A stretch of 64,000 nt of DNA from Iris pallida (lineage: Eukaryota > Streptophyta > Magnoliopsida > Asparagales > Iridaceae), in the NCBI GenBank assembly GCA_029216955.1, contig JANAVB010004058.1, positions 1 through 64,000 of the forward strand. The letters run 5' to 3'. The notes beneath the pieces were generated by a model that was given only the letters and a program-made list of their open reading frames with translations, ran no database searches and had not been told where the DNA came from. How positions within the stretch are numbered: the stretch's first letter is position 1; each line of letters begins with the position of its first letter. A program made the position numbers and the translations under genes. Below are positions 34,647 through 46,300 of this stretch, one piece after another.

Positions 34647-36415
34647 ATGGCCCCATCCTCAGGGATATTTGAGAGCACCCAATCAAGAAAGAAAGTCCCA
34701 GCAGAAGCATCAGCTGGGAATGATCAAACTCATGCTATCCATGACAACCCTCTCGAAGATGAGGATGTCCACCGAAGAACCAACCCCTACGTAGATGAGG
34801 GTAGCCAGGACGAGGCCTCAGAAGAAGAGGCTCTTCCACTAGAAAGTGAGGTAGAAAGCGAAGCTTCGACTGATCCATCCACCTCCACCCATGTTATTCC
34901 AGTCTATATGGCAGGGGGTGGTGATGAAGGAGAGCCAAACACTCCGGCTCTGGACATCGTACAACGCATAGACACCCTGGAGGGGGGCCTCAAAACCCCC
35001 TCTACCTCCATGTAAACCTTGACCAAAACGTGTTGAGATTCGAACCACTCTGGCATCTCCACTATTAGCAAGGGCAACTGTCTTCACCAGTCCCAATCCA
35101 GGGGCCAATGGATAATCGAGTATACCCCCTCAACGGGTATCTTCGGTGCAGATCATCATGCCGTACCTCGGATGTTGACTCCTTTAAATACCCAGCTTCA
35201 TGTCGTACCACCTTCGTCTGCTCCCAACTCTACAGAGGATTTGGTCGAGATGATCAGAGATTTGCATTAGCGCTTCGAGGCACAAAATAGGTAGGAAGAA
35301 AGTCAGAATATGGGAATCCCGCAACCTTACCCCCTCGAGTGGAATAAAGTGGTTTACCTTCCTATGTATAAATCAAAAATATTGATGCCATATGATGGGA
35401 AGGATTATCCTCGCCGGTATCTGACCTACTTCAAGTCTCAAACGGGACATCTTTCGAAGGAAGACACTCTACTCACCAGCCTGTTTGTCGGGGCATTGAA
35501 GGGACTCGCCTACGATCGGTACTGCAGTCTTCCCGATAACTCTATATCATCCTTTGACGACTTGACACGCCTCTTCCTCGATCGATTCTACGATGGAGGG
35601 AGAGACATGACCATGTTGTCCCTCATAAAAGTGCGTCAGACAGAGAAGGAGACTGTTCGAGCCTTTATCGAGCATTTTCGACAAGCATGCCTAAGGTTGC
35701 CTCTAGGTATGCCAGAACATACACTCATCGATTCCTGCAGCATGAACATGATCCCTGCAATCAAGCTCTGGCTTAACTCTGCTCAACCTCCTGATTGGAG
35801 TTTGTTGATCATCGAGGCCGAAGCTGCTGAGAAGAAGGCACGTAATGCTCACCTTCTCGGGGTTAACATTCATGCCTTTGACGACAAAGGGAAACAGCCT
35901 GCTACCAGCAACTATGGACATGAGGCGAAAGGAAAGCAGGCATTGTCTGTTAACGCTTCAAAGAGCGCACAGGGGCCCGCTCAGAAGCCTCTACCTATAC
36001 CAAGGCCGAAGGAGGTCTACTCCTTCAATGACGAGAAAACCTTACAACTCTTTGAGATGCTGAAATAGAGCGACAAGATCAAGTTGCCTGATCCTAAGCG
36101 TCTTGACGAGGTGAGCATAGTGGGCGACCCATGGTACTGTCACTACCATCGGTTCGTTGGACATCCAACTAAAGACTGCTACATCCTCAAGAACTACATA
36201 CAACACATGATCAATGTGAACGTTATCTTAGTCGATTACGAGGAGAAGACAATCTTGGCCAACATGGTGTCGCTCCAGTTCGGCACCTTACCGTCTACTA
36301 CAACTCAAGATGGTGTTGTCCCCATCCCGAAGGCGATATTGGAGGTGGTCAACCTTCTGCCAACTCATGATAACGCGAGTGGACTGATTCCACTCACCAT
36401 ATCTCGAGAGAGATC
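34647..36415 (+). pseudogene. TatC gag (capsid and zinc knuckle)
   Basis: An acidic Ser/Glu-rich part (34647-35015) is followed by the capsid region from 35310: GIPQPYPLEWNKVVYLP, FVGALKGLAYDRYCSLPDN, FLDRFYDGGRDMTMLSLIKVRQ, FIEHFRQACLRLPLGMPEHT. After a TAG at 36066 the same frame gives the zinc knuckle CHYHRFVGHPTKDC (CX2HX4HX4C), as in TatD and TatE. PIPKAILEVVN marks the end. A frame change at about 36416 leads on. Confidence 0.8.
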
Positions 36416-37490
36416 ATGTGGGTTCATCCATATCTCGCTCCAGAATTGACTCAATCGAGGGTACATTCTACCTCCAAAGCTAACGGCAAGAAGACCAAGT
36501 CTTGTCGAATGGTGACCTCCTCCTCTGAGGAGGCACTTTTTGTACAAACACATTCACAGCAGAATGCTCAGCCTAAGGAAGCCCTTATCGAAGTGGCACC
36601 TCCCGTCACCACCTTGACTGCTAAAGGAGAAGGTCCTTTCCAACTTCCAGCAGCTGACAAACAGAAGCATAAGGAGGCCCGCATCGACAGGCCTCTACGA
36701 AGAGACAATGCTTCGGGGTTAACCAAACCCCACAACTTTGATATACTGGCACAACTTGCCAGTACCCCAGCTCGGCTGTCCTTGTTCGAGCTCCTCCGCT
36801 TGTCTAAAGATACTCGGGAGGCTCTCTGTGAAGCCCTGAAGGATGCTGAGTCTTTCATAAGTCAGGTCAAGCAGCCTGAGGATAATCTAGCAGCATGTCC
36901 ATACTACTATTGTATGGGGGAGACCATCTCCAATATCACATTCACTCAACAAGACATGCTGCTCAAGAACAATATGCACAACAGACCACTATATTACACA
37001 GGGTATGTCGCTACCATCAAGGTGGATCGAATGTAGATCGACCCAGGGTCTTCTCTCAGCATTATCCTCCAAGCTCTGCTCCAGACAGTGGGGATCCTGA
37101 TGCATCATCTAACAGCGTTCCATACTACAATCAATGGCTTGAACGCTAGTAAAAGTGAGCCGCTGGGGAAGATCCGACTGAAGTGTCATATTGGTGATCT
37201 TCAGACCAAAGTGACCTGTTATGTTGTGGATGCGGATGTCAACTACAACATCTTATTAGGGCGGCCATGGCTACATGAATACATGGTGGTACCATCCACT
37301 CTCCATCAATGTATGAAGTACGTATCCACCAACGGCATAGTCCGAACAGAGTTTGCTGATGTCGATCCTTTCAGAGTGATTGAGGCCTTCTTCACCGACT
37401 CTGATCTGTAGAAGTCGATTTATCTCGAAGATGAAGCTAACGGTGCCGATGATGAAGCCGAAGCCGAAGCCGAAGCTGACTTGGAGACAT
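36416..37490 (+). pseudogene. TatC protease region
   Basis: Begins MWVHPYLAPELTQS, matching MWIHPDLMTEFE in TatE; then HNFDILAQLASTPARLSLFELLRLSKDTRE, a block conserved with TatE. The aspartic protease motif IDPGSSLSI follows a TAG at 37034, then LLGRPWLHEYMVVPSTLHQC. A short acidic end with a (GCCGAA)n run (about 37456-37478) closes at 37490. No RT follows. Confidence 0.75.
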
Positions 37491-38432
37491 AAATGATAAC
37501 TGACGCTCCGTGCTTCTGGAGATGACGGAACCTCTGTGCTTTCAGGCGACGAGTAGACTTAGCTTCGAATGATGACGAGACTTTTGTGCGTATAGAGCAA
37601 CTTACGAAGCTGTCTTTCAGACTACCAGAGTCACTGTGTTGCAGGCGACAAGTAGGCTTGTGCTTCAGGTTGGCGAGGTTACTGTGCTTTTGGAGCGACA
37701 GGTTGACTTGCATTGGTTGCGATGGGAGTTCCCAAGTCTCTTTTAGATAAGTGACTTAAGCTTCTGATCTGGAGAAGATGACTGTGCCATAGGAATGGGG
37801 ATGGTGTGAGCATATTACTATCCTGCACCTCATATGGACGCAGGTAAGTAGCTGCGCCTCTGACAATAAAGGCGTTGGCTACGAAGGAAAGGGTATGACA
37901 CCCTTGCGTGTTTGGAGATTGGTGCAGGCATATAGCTAAGCCTCTGGAGTGAATACACTAGCTTCTGGAATAAAAGAAGGGGAGGAGGGCCCTACCACCA
38001 TCTTGTTTCTGAGGTTGGCGTAGGCAGGTGGCTGTGCCTCTGGCTTGAAGACTCTGACTTCTTCAAAGTGCTGAGTTACTTATATACTTCAGAGAGGCTG
38101 TGCCCACAAGAATATCAGAACATGCTTCGATAGAAGTTAATCTTCTAGCGTGCTTATCGAAAAGAAGGAAGGCTGTGCTTCGATGAAGATTGCATCCCTT
38201 ATAGATCCTTCTAGGCTTCAGTCGAATCTGTACTAGATCCTTTGTGGAAGAACAGAATTAGTCCCTTATGTATGGTCTTGGTGTGTCTATACTAGACTTT
38301 GGTAGACATGATAATGAAGGGACATCTCTCCATATCTTCTGTTTTGTCTTTTTAGTACTGCGCCTGAGTCTTTTGCATCTTCTGCGCTTTGGCGAAGGGA
38401 TGTCTTCAGCTGAGATTTTTCATGCTTCTACA
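37491..38432. other. TatC non-coding tail with diverged repeats
   Basis: Roughly 100-base diverged repeats around GCAGGTAGGTGGCTGTGCCTCTGG (about 37850, 37920, 38010) and shorter GGCGACGAGTAGACTT units (37540-37700). Some TGCGCC motif copies. Read on the minus strand the right end (TGTAGAAGCATGAAAAATC from 38432) is an LTR start, so part of it may be an LTR U3 in opposite orientation. Confidence 0.45.
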
Positions 38433-38495
38433 AGGCCCCCTTCAAAGTGTCCCAAACTTGAGTCAAGCTTGAGATACTTTGAACAGAAGCATGAA
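38419..38495. other. PPT-bracketing hairpin in minus orientation
   Basis: TTCATGCTTCT (38419-38429) pairs with AGAAGCATGAA (38485-38495), TTCAAAGT (38441-38448) with ACTTTGAA (38476-38483), with TCAAGCTTGA near the tip. The polypurine tract GAAGGGGGCCT is on the minus strand, so the hairpin faces opposite to TatC gag and to TatD. Confidence 0.7.
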
Positions 38496-39923
38496 CATGC
38501 GTCAGGACTGTACGAGCTGGGTGATGGCTGGGGTCACTCCTAGCTCTTAGCATTAATGGTCCTGAGTCATCATTTCAGAGCATGGGCTCCTCAAGGCTTC
38601 TTGATATTGGAGCCTCTTGCGTCTTTGTAGGGATCACGAATCTTTTTAGCAGAGGAGGTTCAGAGTCACATTCCTCGTAGTACTGCCATCTGTCATGGAG
38701 TGGCGCTTTAGCTTAACATGTAAGCATCCTTCTGACCGATGTCTGGCTCGTGCTTGGACTACGCGAACAACCTACATAAAAGACTATCATTCTTCAAGAA
38801 AAGACTTAGCTGCTTCAACAATGGCCTTGCTTGCCCGATGTTCAGCTCTTGACGACCCTGGAGTTTGCTTGAGATGGCCGTGTGGAGCCTAAAAATTAAA
38901 GGACGCCACTCATTAAAGCCTTCAATCAACTTATAGCGCCAAACCAATCAAGTTGTACCGAATCATCAAGGTGCGCACCTTCATATTGCGCCATCACCAG
39001 GTTATGCTGGAGTCAGGATGCGCAGAACAACACGTGGTGCACTTCCTCGAGAAGCTATAACGATGTCATCCTTACCTGACAACTGACAGCACGGAGATTA
39101 AGAAAAAATCTCTTCGAATCCCGCGTAATGTGGCGCTCAAGAAGACTTTGCCAGCATGTAATTAATACTGACTGTTGGTTGGCATAAGTCACTGAATGGC
39201 GCAGGAATTAATCAGCACAATACAGAAGACCTAGTCAAAAGGCGCTAGTCGTTAAGTTGCGCCTATGCGTAGCCTGACAAAGTGGCGCCACTTGATCAAC
39301 TCTTAGTTTAAAACAGGGTGACGTGGCGCGCAAGCCATCAACTTCGCAGAGCGTGCCCACTACACTGCCAACGACCACGAGCATCTTAATCAAACGATGC
39401 CATACGTCTACAGCAGTTAGTACAAACCGCTCGCACAGGTTGTTGCATTATGCCCTTGCACAACCTGATAAAGCACGTGCAAAGTATTCAAATGGTGTTC
39501 AAGACAAAAGTTACGTGGCGCGCAAGCCACTAACTTCGCAGATCATGCCCACTACACTGCCCACGACCACGCGTATCTCAATCAAACGATGCCATGCTTC
39601 CATAACAGTTAGTACAACCATTTGCGCAAGTGAACAAGAGGCGCACAATCTGAAGCGCACGCAATCCAGAATAACTACTAAACAGTTATTTCAAGAACTC
39701 TATAAATAGAGTTTTAAATCATTCTAAAATCATCAAGAGTGATCATAATCTCCTGCTAAAGTGCTGCTGCATTCTCCAGAGGCTCGTGTCTTCGATATCA
39801 CGTCATCCAAGGGATAAAGTGATCGTTTTCTGATCAGATTTCTATAGTTGTACTTCCCCAGAAATTAATTGTACTCCTATACTTTTTCTTAATTTGTAAT
39901 AAAACTTTTGTTCTTTGCAAACA
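38480..39923 (+). repeat. TatD 5' LTR (left border uncertain)
   Basis: The right end is firm: TTCTTTGCAAACA at 39923, followed three bases later by the PBS. The TATA box CTATAAATAG is at 39700-39709. The left border is placed just after the hairpin arm, without a clear TG start. The motif here is GGCGC/TGCGCC, more than ten copies. A duplication of about 190 bases (units from about 39322 and 39512, both starting ACGTGGCGCGCAAGCC) lies in U3. Confidence 0.6.
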
Positions 39924-39925
39924 AA

Positions 39926-41788
39926 ATGGCGACTTTGCTGGAGACGACTTTCTTCTCCGACGAGAAAGTGACAACTCAATGTGATACTGCGTCAATCGGC
40001 AAGACGTAGAAGACTCTGGTCGTTAAAGTCGACCAGACAGCCTACGAGACTATGATCAATGCTGGGGGTGCCAAGCGCACTTCTGCCGCTATTAAGAGCA
40101 AGACTCGCTCTGTTTGGACTTCTAAGTCCTCGACGGCGCAATCTCCTGCCTCTGCGCAACTTACGTCCATCACTAATTTGGCACAACCTAAAGGAAACAG
40201 CCTTTTGGCTAATCCCTCCACTTCTCCGATTCTGAAATCAGAGGAGACGCTGTCTCGACATACTGCTGTCTAGAACAAGGGAAAGCGCCCTTCAGTCCTC
40301 TCGTCCCTGGCGCAACCTGCGCCTGTTCCTACTTCTGTGCAACTTGCACCCATCAATGTTTCGACGCAACCTAAGGAAAATAGCCTTTTGGCTAATCCCT
40401 CTACTTCTATGACCCTGAAATCAAATAAGACTCTGTCTCGACATACTGCTGTCTAAAACAAAGGAAAGCGCCCTTTGGCCTTTTCTTCTTCAGCATAATT
40501 TATGCGTGTTCCTGCTTCGACGCAACTTGTGCAGGTTTATGCCTTAGCGCAACCTGCACGAACTTGTGCATTAGTGCAATGTAAAGAGAAGCACTCTCTG
40601 CCACCAAATCAGAAGTTTAGTGAGAAATCACTAAATCAAGGAAAAGGTTCTTTAACTTTTCCTCATGTTGCTCGAGTCGTTGACTGGATGGAAAGCACTG
40701 CTCTCCTTAATAGAGAGAACCATATCTCTATCGGGAAGATGAGTTCCATTCAGAACAAACCTTCCATGCAAAAGGGCATTATGCCAAATCCAAAGAGATC
40801 AGGGCAGGATCTACCAACCTTATGTATGTCAAGATTCCGATGAGGCAAACTACTAGTATCTCAAGTAGATACACAAGCAGCTCCCATGTCAGACTTGCGC
40901 ACCTATATCAACAGGTGCCAATTAGGCTCAACCTCGGGAAATCACAAGATTCATCAAGTGCAACCCGCACCATTTGCTAACTTACACCAGAGGAAGAATG
41001 CTGAGGTGAAAGATCCTGTGACTAATGCTAACCAGCTTAGCACGTCCTTGTACACTCAAGGTACAGGACATCTCAGAAACAAAAACCATGTCCCAAATAT
41101 CATCAAGGACTACGTTCCTGTAACTTCTTCCCGTCCTGTTAGTGACCCCCGTGATCTCTTAACACAGAAGCAAAAGGTTGAAAATCTATCCCGTCCAGCG
41201 GTGGTCCATCAACAAGAACGTCATTGCAACCACCATCACGAAGTTGTTATTAAATGTTGCTGTCAATCAGCCAAGCGGTCCGTCTTTAACCGTTTGAATT
41301 ATGTTCAGACTCCTGAACCAATCTTAGTGGACGAGGATGAACTACTCTACGCTTCTGTCAATATGGCGTCTCGAAGCACTAGGGGTAGAAAACGTCCAAG
41401 ACGTAATGCGTCCCGTAATCCTAGCCAGCAATACTTAGATCAGATTCATGAATCCGGTGAAGGAGTATACCAATATACTCGATCAAAAAGTCGAGATACA
41501 ATCGATCAAAGGAATCTTCTTGATTCAAACCAAGATTCCATCAGTCAAAAAGATATTCCTATCACTTATTCTGGGGATAGTTCTTTATGTGACTTTGACG
41601 CTGACAGTGAAAGTTATGAAAGGACCATTCTTTCCACTAGTTCGTCTTCAAAGGCTAGAGAAGTGACTGCTTATGCCGTCACAGAAGATCAAGATACCTC
41701 CACTTCTTCCAGTCAAGAGCAGAGAATTGCTGCTTTGGAGGCTAGTTTGAATAACATGGCTGAGATAATGGCAGGCATGCACACTTGA
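39926..41788 (+). pseudogene. TatD gag, N-terminal part
   Basis: From ATG over the PBS: MATLLETTFFSDEKVTTQ, matching TatE across the PBS. A 183-base repeat (about 40070-40480) encodes AQPKGNSLLANPSTS units rich in GCGCAA (Ala-Gln). After stops the frame from 40886 gives a conserved Cys/His cluster (HHHEVVIKCCCQSAKRSVFNRL), LYASVNMASR and a Ser-rich acidic part ending in a short coiled coil (QRIAALEASLNNMAEIM). TGA at about 41786; TatE is inserted at 41920. Confidence 0.75.
39927..39944 (+). other. TatD primer-binding site
   Basis: TGGCGACTTTGCTGGAGA three bases after the LTR; TatE has TGGCGACTCTGCTGGGGA at the same place. This type is used by Tat/Ogre elements and, as far as I recall, pairs with an arginine tRNA; I could not verify that. 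In TatD it overlaps ATGGCGACT, the likely gag start. Confidence 0.75.
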
Positions 41789-41920
41789 TTATGGCACAAC
41801 GTACAGTTCCACCAGTCGCGAATCTGTTTCCGTCTCAAGAACCTATGACGACATCACTTTCCACCAGTATTGATCTGGGGGTACAATCTCTTATACTGTT
41901 TCCATTCCTATACAGGCTAT
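41789..41920 (+). other. TatD gag linker before the TatE insertion
   Basis: Broken, Gln/Pro-poor spacer reading; its end GCTAT is the target site of TatE. The sequence resumes at 59090. Confidence 0.5.
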
Positions 41921-43066
41921 TGTTTTTCATAAATAAATTCACTTTATTTATTTTGTATCTGAGAAAATTACAACTGTAGGAATCTAATCTAGAAGACGAT
42001 TACTTTATCCCTTGGACGATGCGATGAAGAAAACTCAAACTTCGAAGAACTTGGACAGCAACAGGGCAATCTCTCTGTTCTCTCTGAGAATGACTGTAGT
42101 GTCTAATAAAGATGAAGAAACTCTCTTTTATAGAGTTCTGGATAACTGTTCTGAAGTATACGCTCAGTCAGTTACTTGACGTGTGCATAACTGTAGGGAC
42201 GCGTGGCGAATTCTGATGGAGACACGTTGGAGTGCGGTTGAAAGTAGTGGAATATATCTAGGAGAGATTGATGGCATGAATGCCATGTTGCATAACTTCT
42301 GAACAAGTGGGTAACTGAGTACAGGACACGTGAGAACGTGTGTTGACTATACGTTGAAAATCATCCTGGATGCATTTGCTATGATACGCTGTCTTTGAAG
42401 AAGAGCCATACGCTAGCTTTTGAAGGCACATGTCTTGCATACACTGACTTGGATCATATAAAGCTGATACGCTCACTTGATTAGGAAGGAGTCGTATGGA
42501 GTCCATACGCTCACTTGGTTGGCAAGGAGTCGTATGGAGTCCATACGCTCACTTGGTTGGCAAGGAGTCGTATGGAGTCCATACGCTCACTTGGTTGGAC
42601 AAGGAGTCGTATGGAGTCCATACGCTCACTTGGCAAGGAGCCGTATGCATTGAGGGAGTAGACACGTGGCTGTCTTCAATCTTCTCAAATACGCCATATC
42701 TTCAAATACTGACAAATATCTCTCGAGCGTCGTGCTGCAGATATGATGGCTGACAGACTGTCAAAAATGACAGTAATGATGGCTCTTTATTTATGATGGC
42801 TGCTGAGCTGTCCTCGTAAGAGACAAAATCAATTCTCGAAAACCTATACGATGGCTAATCTTCATAGGGCAGTTGTCTTTGCACGAAAGACGAAGTGTCA
42901 GATTTATCCTTCATTAAATACATGCTGTACTATCATCTCAGAAAATAATAAAATATTCAGTGAGCGCACAGCCTTTAGATGAGCGTATGGCCTTGGCTGA
43001 GCGTATGGCCTTGAAATGACTTTGGCTGAGTCTTATGTCAGCGTGTCATAATTTTCACACCCTACA
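41921..43066 (-). repeat. TatE 3' LTR
   Basis: Minus strand start TGTAGGGTGTGAAAATT at 43066, end TTTATGAAAAACA at 41921 (1146 bp). It has four 38-base units at about 42486-42640 and ATACGC/GCGTAT motifs. It lacks about 50 bases of GCGTATGGCTTTGACTGA repeats found near the start of the 5' copy. Confidence 0.95.
42486..42645. repeat. 38-bp tandem repeat in TatE 3' LTR
   Basis: GTCGTATGG begins at 42491, 42529, 42567 and 42606. Each unit contains the dyad CGTATGGAGTCCATACG (perfect inverted arms around one base) plus GCTCACTTGG. Confidence 0.9.
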
Positions 43067-43159
43067 AGACCCCCTTCAAAGTTTTCGAACTTTATGAATT
43101 TCAAAAGTTCGAAATTACTTTGAACTTAAAGTGGGAATAAGTCCTGACACGCTGGCATG
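43035..43159. other. PPT-bracketing hairpin of TatE
   Basis: Inner stem TTCAAAGT (43075-43082) with ACTTTGAA (43117-43124), and a further CGAACTTT/AAAGTTCG stem near the tip. The outer arms are long and imperfect: the first 30 bases of the LTR (43035-43066) are inverted at 43130-43159, including CAGCGTGTCA/TGACACGCTG. PPT on the minus strand is CTTTGAAGGGGGTCT. Confidence 0.75.
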
Positions 43160-43243
43160 AGTTTGTTATCTTCCTCAATATCAGTACAAATCTTTAGGGA
43201 TTCTGTTTAAAGAACAGCCGCCGTTTGAACTTCTTTTTTTTTT

Positions 43244-43252
43244 CTATAAATA
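43244..43252 (+). promoter_or_regulatory. TATA box of TatE accessory gene
   Basis: CTATAAATA about 110 bases before the ATG at 43356, after a T-run and before a CT-rich leader. Same layout as TatA and TatB. Confidence 0.7.
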
Positions 43253-43355
43253 GGTCTTCCAAAACCTAATTTATTTTTTTACTTTTGCATTCGTCTTCGA
43301 GAGATAAAAAGAAACTCAAGACTCAACTTCTTCTTCTTCGACTCAAGCTTTATCA

Positions 43356-46300
43356 ATGGCGCCCATGGTTGATGCTGCTGCGAAGGGAAAGGGAAAGGCT
43401 CCTGCTGTGTCATCTCAGCCCGCCGCCGCCGCTGCTAAGAAGACTATCAATAAGCACGTTCGACGAAGTGAACGCCCATTGAAGCCCCTCTATGGTGAGG
43501 ATGAAGATGATGAACAATAACTATCCCCTATTTAGGGCTCTGGTTAGAACAAAATCATAAAACGTATCCCCTTTTTAGGGTCAAATACGTCAAAAAATAC
43601 GCTTCCCACTTTAGGGTTTAGCCGTATCCCATATTTTTTGTTTATACGAAAAATATGTTTGGAGCGTATTCTGTATGATACGCGTATTTTTGATAGAAAT
43701 GTCAAAATACGCTGTCTTGAAAGAATATGCTATGGCGAGTTGTCTAACTGAGATACGCTAACTCCTGTGTTAGTGTATGTTTTTGATGATCATCTTGTCA
43801 ACCATACGCTGATACGCTCAAACTGAACATAAACTGAACTTTTAAAATCATTCACTTAAGATAGACTGAGCGTAAAAAGTGATCTCTGAATCTGTCATAC
43901 GCTTAGGATAAACTGAGCGTATATGGATCTTCGAGTCTGCCATACGCTAAGGATATACTGAGCGTGTATTGAACTTTGAGTCTGCCATACGCTTAAGGAA
44001 AACTGAGCGTATGTTGAACTTTGTGTCTGCCATACGCTTAAGGAAAACTGAGCGTATGTTGAACTTTGCCATCTCTTTGTGTTGAAGATTTCTAACTTCT
44101 TATTCTTCTTTTGCAGTAGATATTCTGGCTCAGGAGGCAGAATTTGAAGGATGTGTAGGAAATAACTATAACAGTGACCTATTACATGTTTATTTTCCCC
44201 AATTCGATGGACCTTCTATAAGGATAGCTCTTTTGACAAATCAGGAAAATGACACCTTGCTGAACTTGATGAGTGGACTGCCTTTACAGAGTGTGGATGG
44301 TGTTACCCACTCGAAGCCAGCATTTCTTTTCGGAGATGCCATTGACATAAACTCTCAGCCTGCTCTGGATAAATATCATACTGTTATTATAGGAATGGTG
44401 ATGTGAATCAGCCAATGTATTTGACTGGTTTATCAAAAAGCATCAACATAGCTCGCTTATTTCATGCGAGTTGTCAAAGACAAATGAAGTGGGATATCAC
44501 TCCATCCCGTCAAGCAAAAGCTGGGTGGATAGGATATCGTCAAGGAAGATTCCGCAGTGGTACTGAACCACATGTCACAGCTTTGCGAGGACTGCTACCT
44601 GCCACCATCCCTCCTGAGGATTCGGCACTTCTGAAGCCAGTCAGAGTCCCAATTTTTGCAAACAAATTTGCTCAACTGGAAAATGCCATCTACCCAAAAC
44701 AGTCTATGAGACTTACTGGTCTGGTGAACCCAAAAAATACTATATGGACTGCTCTTGTGAGATGGATTCTGAAGGACTTTGGTGAACAGTTAAAGGTGAT
44801 AGGCCTATATGATGCCATTAAGTGCACTGCTTATGGTTTTAGGCCAAACCCGAATTTGTTCTTGGTGTTAGCGGAGAGGTATAACTACCGTACCGGTACC
44901 TTCATGACTCCAAGAGGCGAGATGGGATTCGCCCTTCATGAAATGGCATATATTTCTCAGCTGCCAATAGCAGATTTACCATATGAAGAGTATATCCCTT
45001 TCGTTGATGAAATGAATAAAATCTCCGAAGCCAACCCAATGGTTCTTCATGTCTTTGAAGAATTGATGTGCCATTACAGTATTTGTAAGGCTTTTTATAA
45101 AGGACAAGGTGGGAAAGGAGATTCCAACTGTTATTCTTCTAAATGGATGGCCTATTTATTTCAAGGCCGTACTGATGAAGTTCAGAAGAAGAAGAAGACT
45201 GAGCAATATGTCGGTGAATTTAAACCTCTGAATCAAGCTGAGATTGACAAGCTCATCCGGAACACCACTCATGATGACATCGTCATTGAGGAAGACGAAG
45301 GCACCTATAAAGCCGGTGATAGGTTTGAGACCTATATTAAGCAGGGTAGCCGAGAATTATCTGCTGAAGGTCATCTGGCCGGATTTATATCTCTAGCTAA
45401 GAAAATTTGTAGTACCTGGCACCTGTTCAGCAGACAGGATGCACAGAGGAGTTGTCTTCGCAGCAGTCCGTCTGACTTTCGGGTATAAGATGGATTTGCT
45501 GACAGCAATGACATGCCGTCTGAATGCTGGATTAAGGGCATATACAGACAGAATGTTCGAATTGGCAAGAAAGAGCCTTACATCCTTTCCTCGGGTAGAA
45601 ATTCCCTTTACATATTTATTTGGGTGGCTGCTTCTGCATTTCGAATCTCTCATGAATGCTGGGATGGCTAGACCAGATGACACCTTTCTGGAAAGATATA
45701 GTCACACACCAAAGTGGAAATATGACACTTTGACAGATTGCAGAACTATATTAAACAGGGGAGAACTATGGAGCTTCACTTGTGTTCCTCCACCTGTTGG
45801 TTATGAAACCATGCCTGGGAGGTTGATTGATGGCATTGGTGGCAATGAATTGGATGAGATTCAACATGAATGGCTAAAGAGGATCAGGCCATCTCATTTA
45901 ATTTGCCGCCGTGACAACATCACCTATCTGGAGCCATATCTTTCGAGTAGATTTGTTCGGCAATTTGGTTATGATCAGTTGTATGTGGGCAATACAACGA
46001 CATGTTTTGGTTATCAAGGCGGGTTGATTGATGGTGCCAGAGCTTGGATATATTACATTACTAAAGGTACAGGGGCTACCTTTTCCATGCCAGATCCGGT
46101 CACCTATCAGAGAGGAGCTAGAATGTTGGCATCTTATGCCAAATTCTATGTATCAGCTAATACCTTTGATGAAAAATTCAGCATCTTAGGTAGAAGCTTT
46201 ATTCATATTGAAAAGAAATCAACCAAATCAGCCCTGCCTAGAGATTGTCATGACCAAGAAGATCCTCTGGCTACTGATGAAGTTGATAATGAAGTTTTAG

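Larger units (their letters stand above)
33630..38432 (+). mobile_element. TatC: gag-protease remnant without polymerase
   Basis: Plus-strand Tat-type sequence with leader, gag, zinc knuckle and protease, but no RT, RNase H or integrase before the sequence ends in a repetitive tail. The 5' LTR and PBS are cut off at the CopII junction. At 38432 it abuts the start of an LTR in minus orientation. It is either a non-autonomous subtype or a deletion product. Confidence 0.65.

Noticed and set aside
39924..39950. Start of an antisense-type accessory gene (ATGGCG after a TATA box)
   Set aside because: Downstream sequence matches the PBS and gag start of TatE, so this is the 5' LTR and gag.
42486..42645. 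CRISPR-like array of 38-bp units
   Set aside because: Tandem minisatellite in an LTR, present in both LTRs; no spacers or cas genes.
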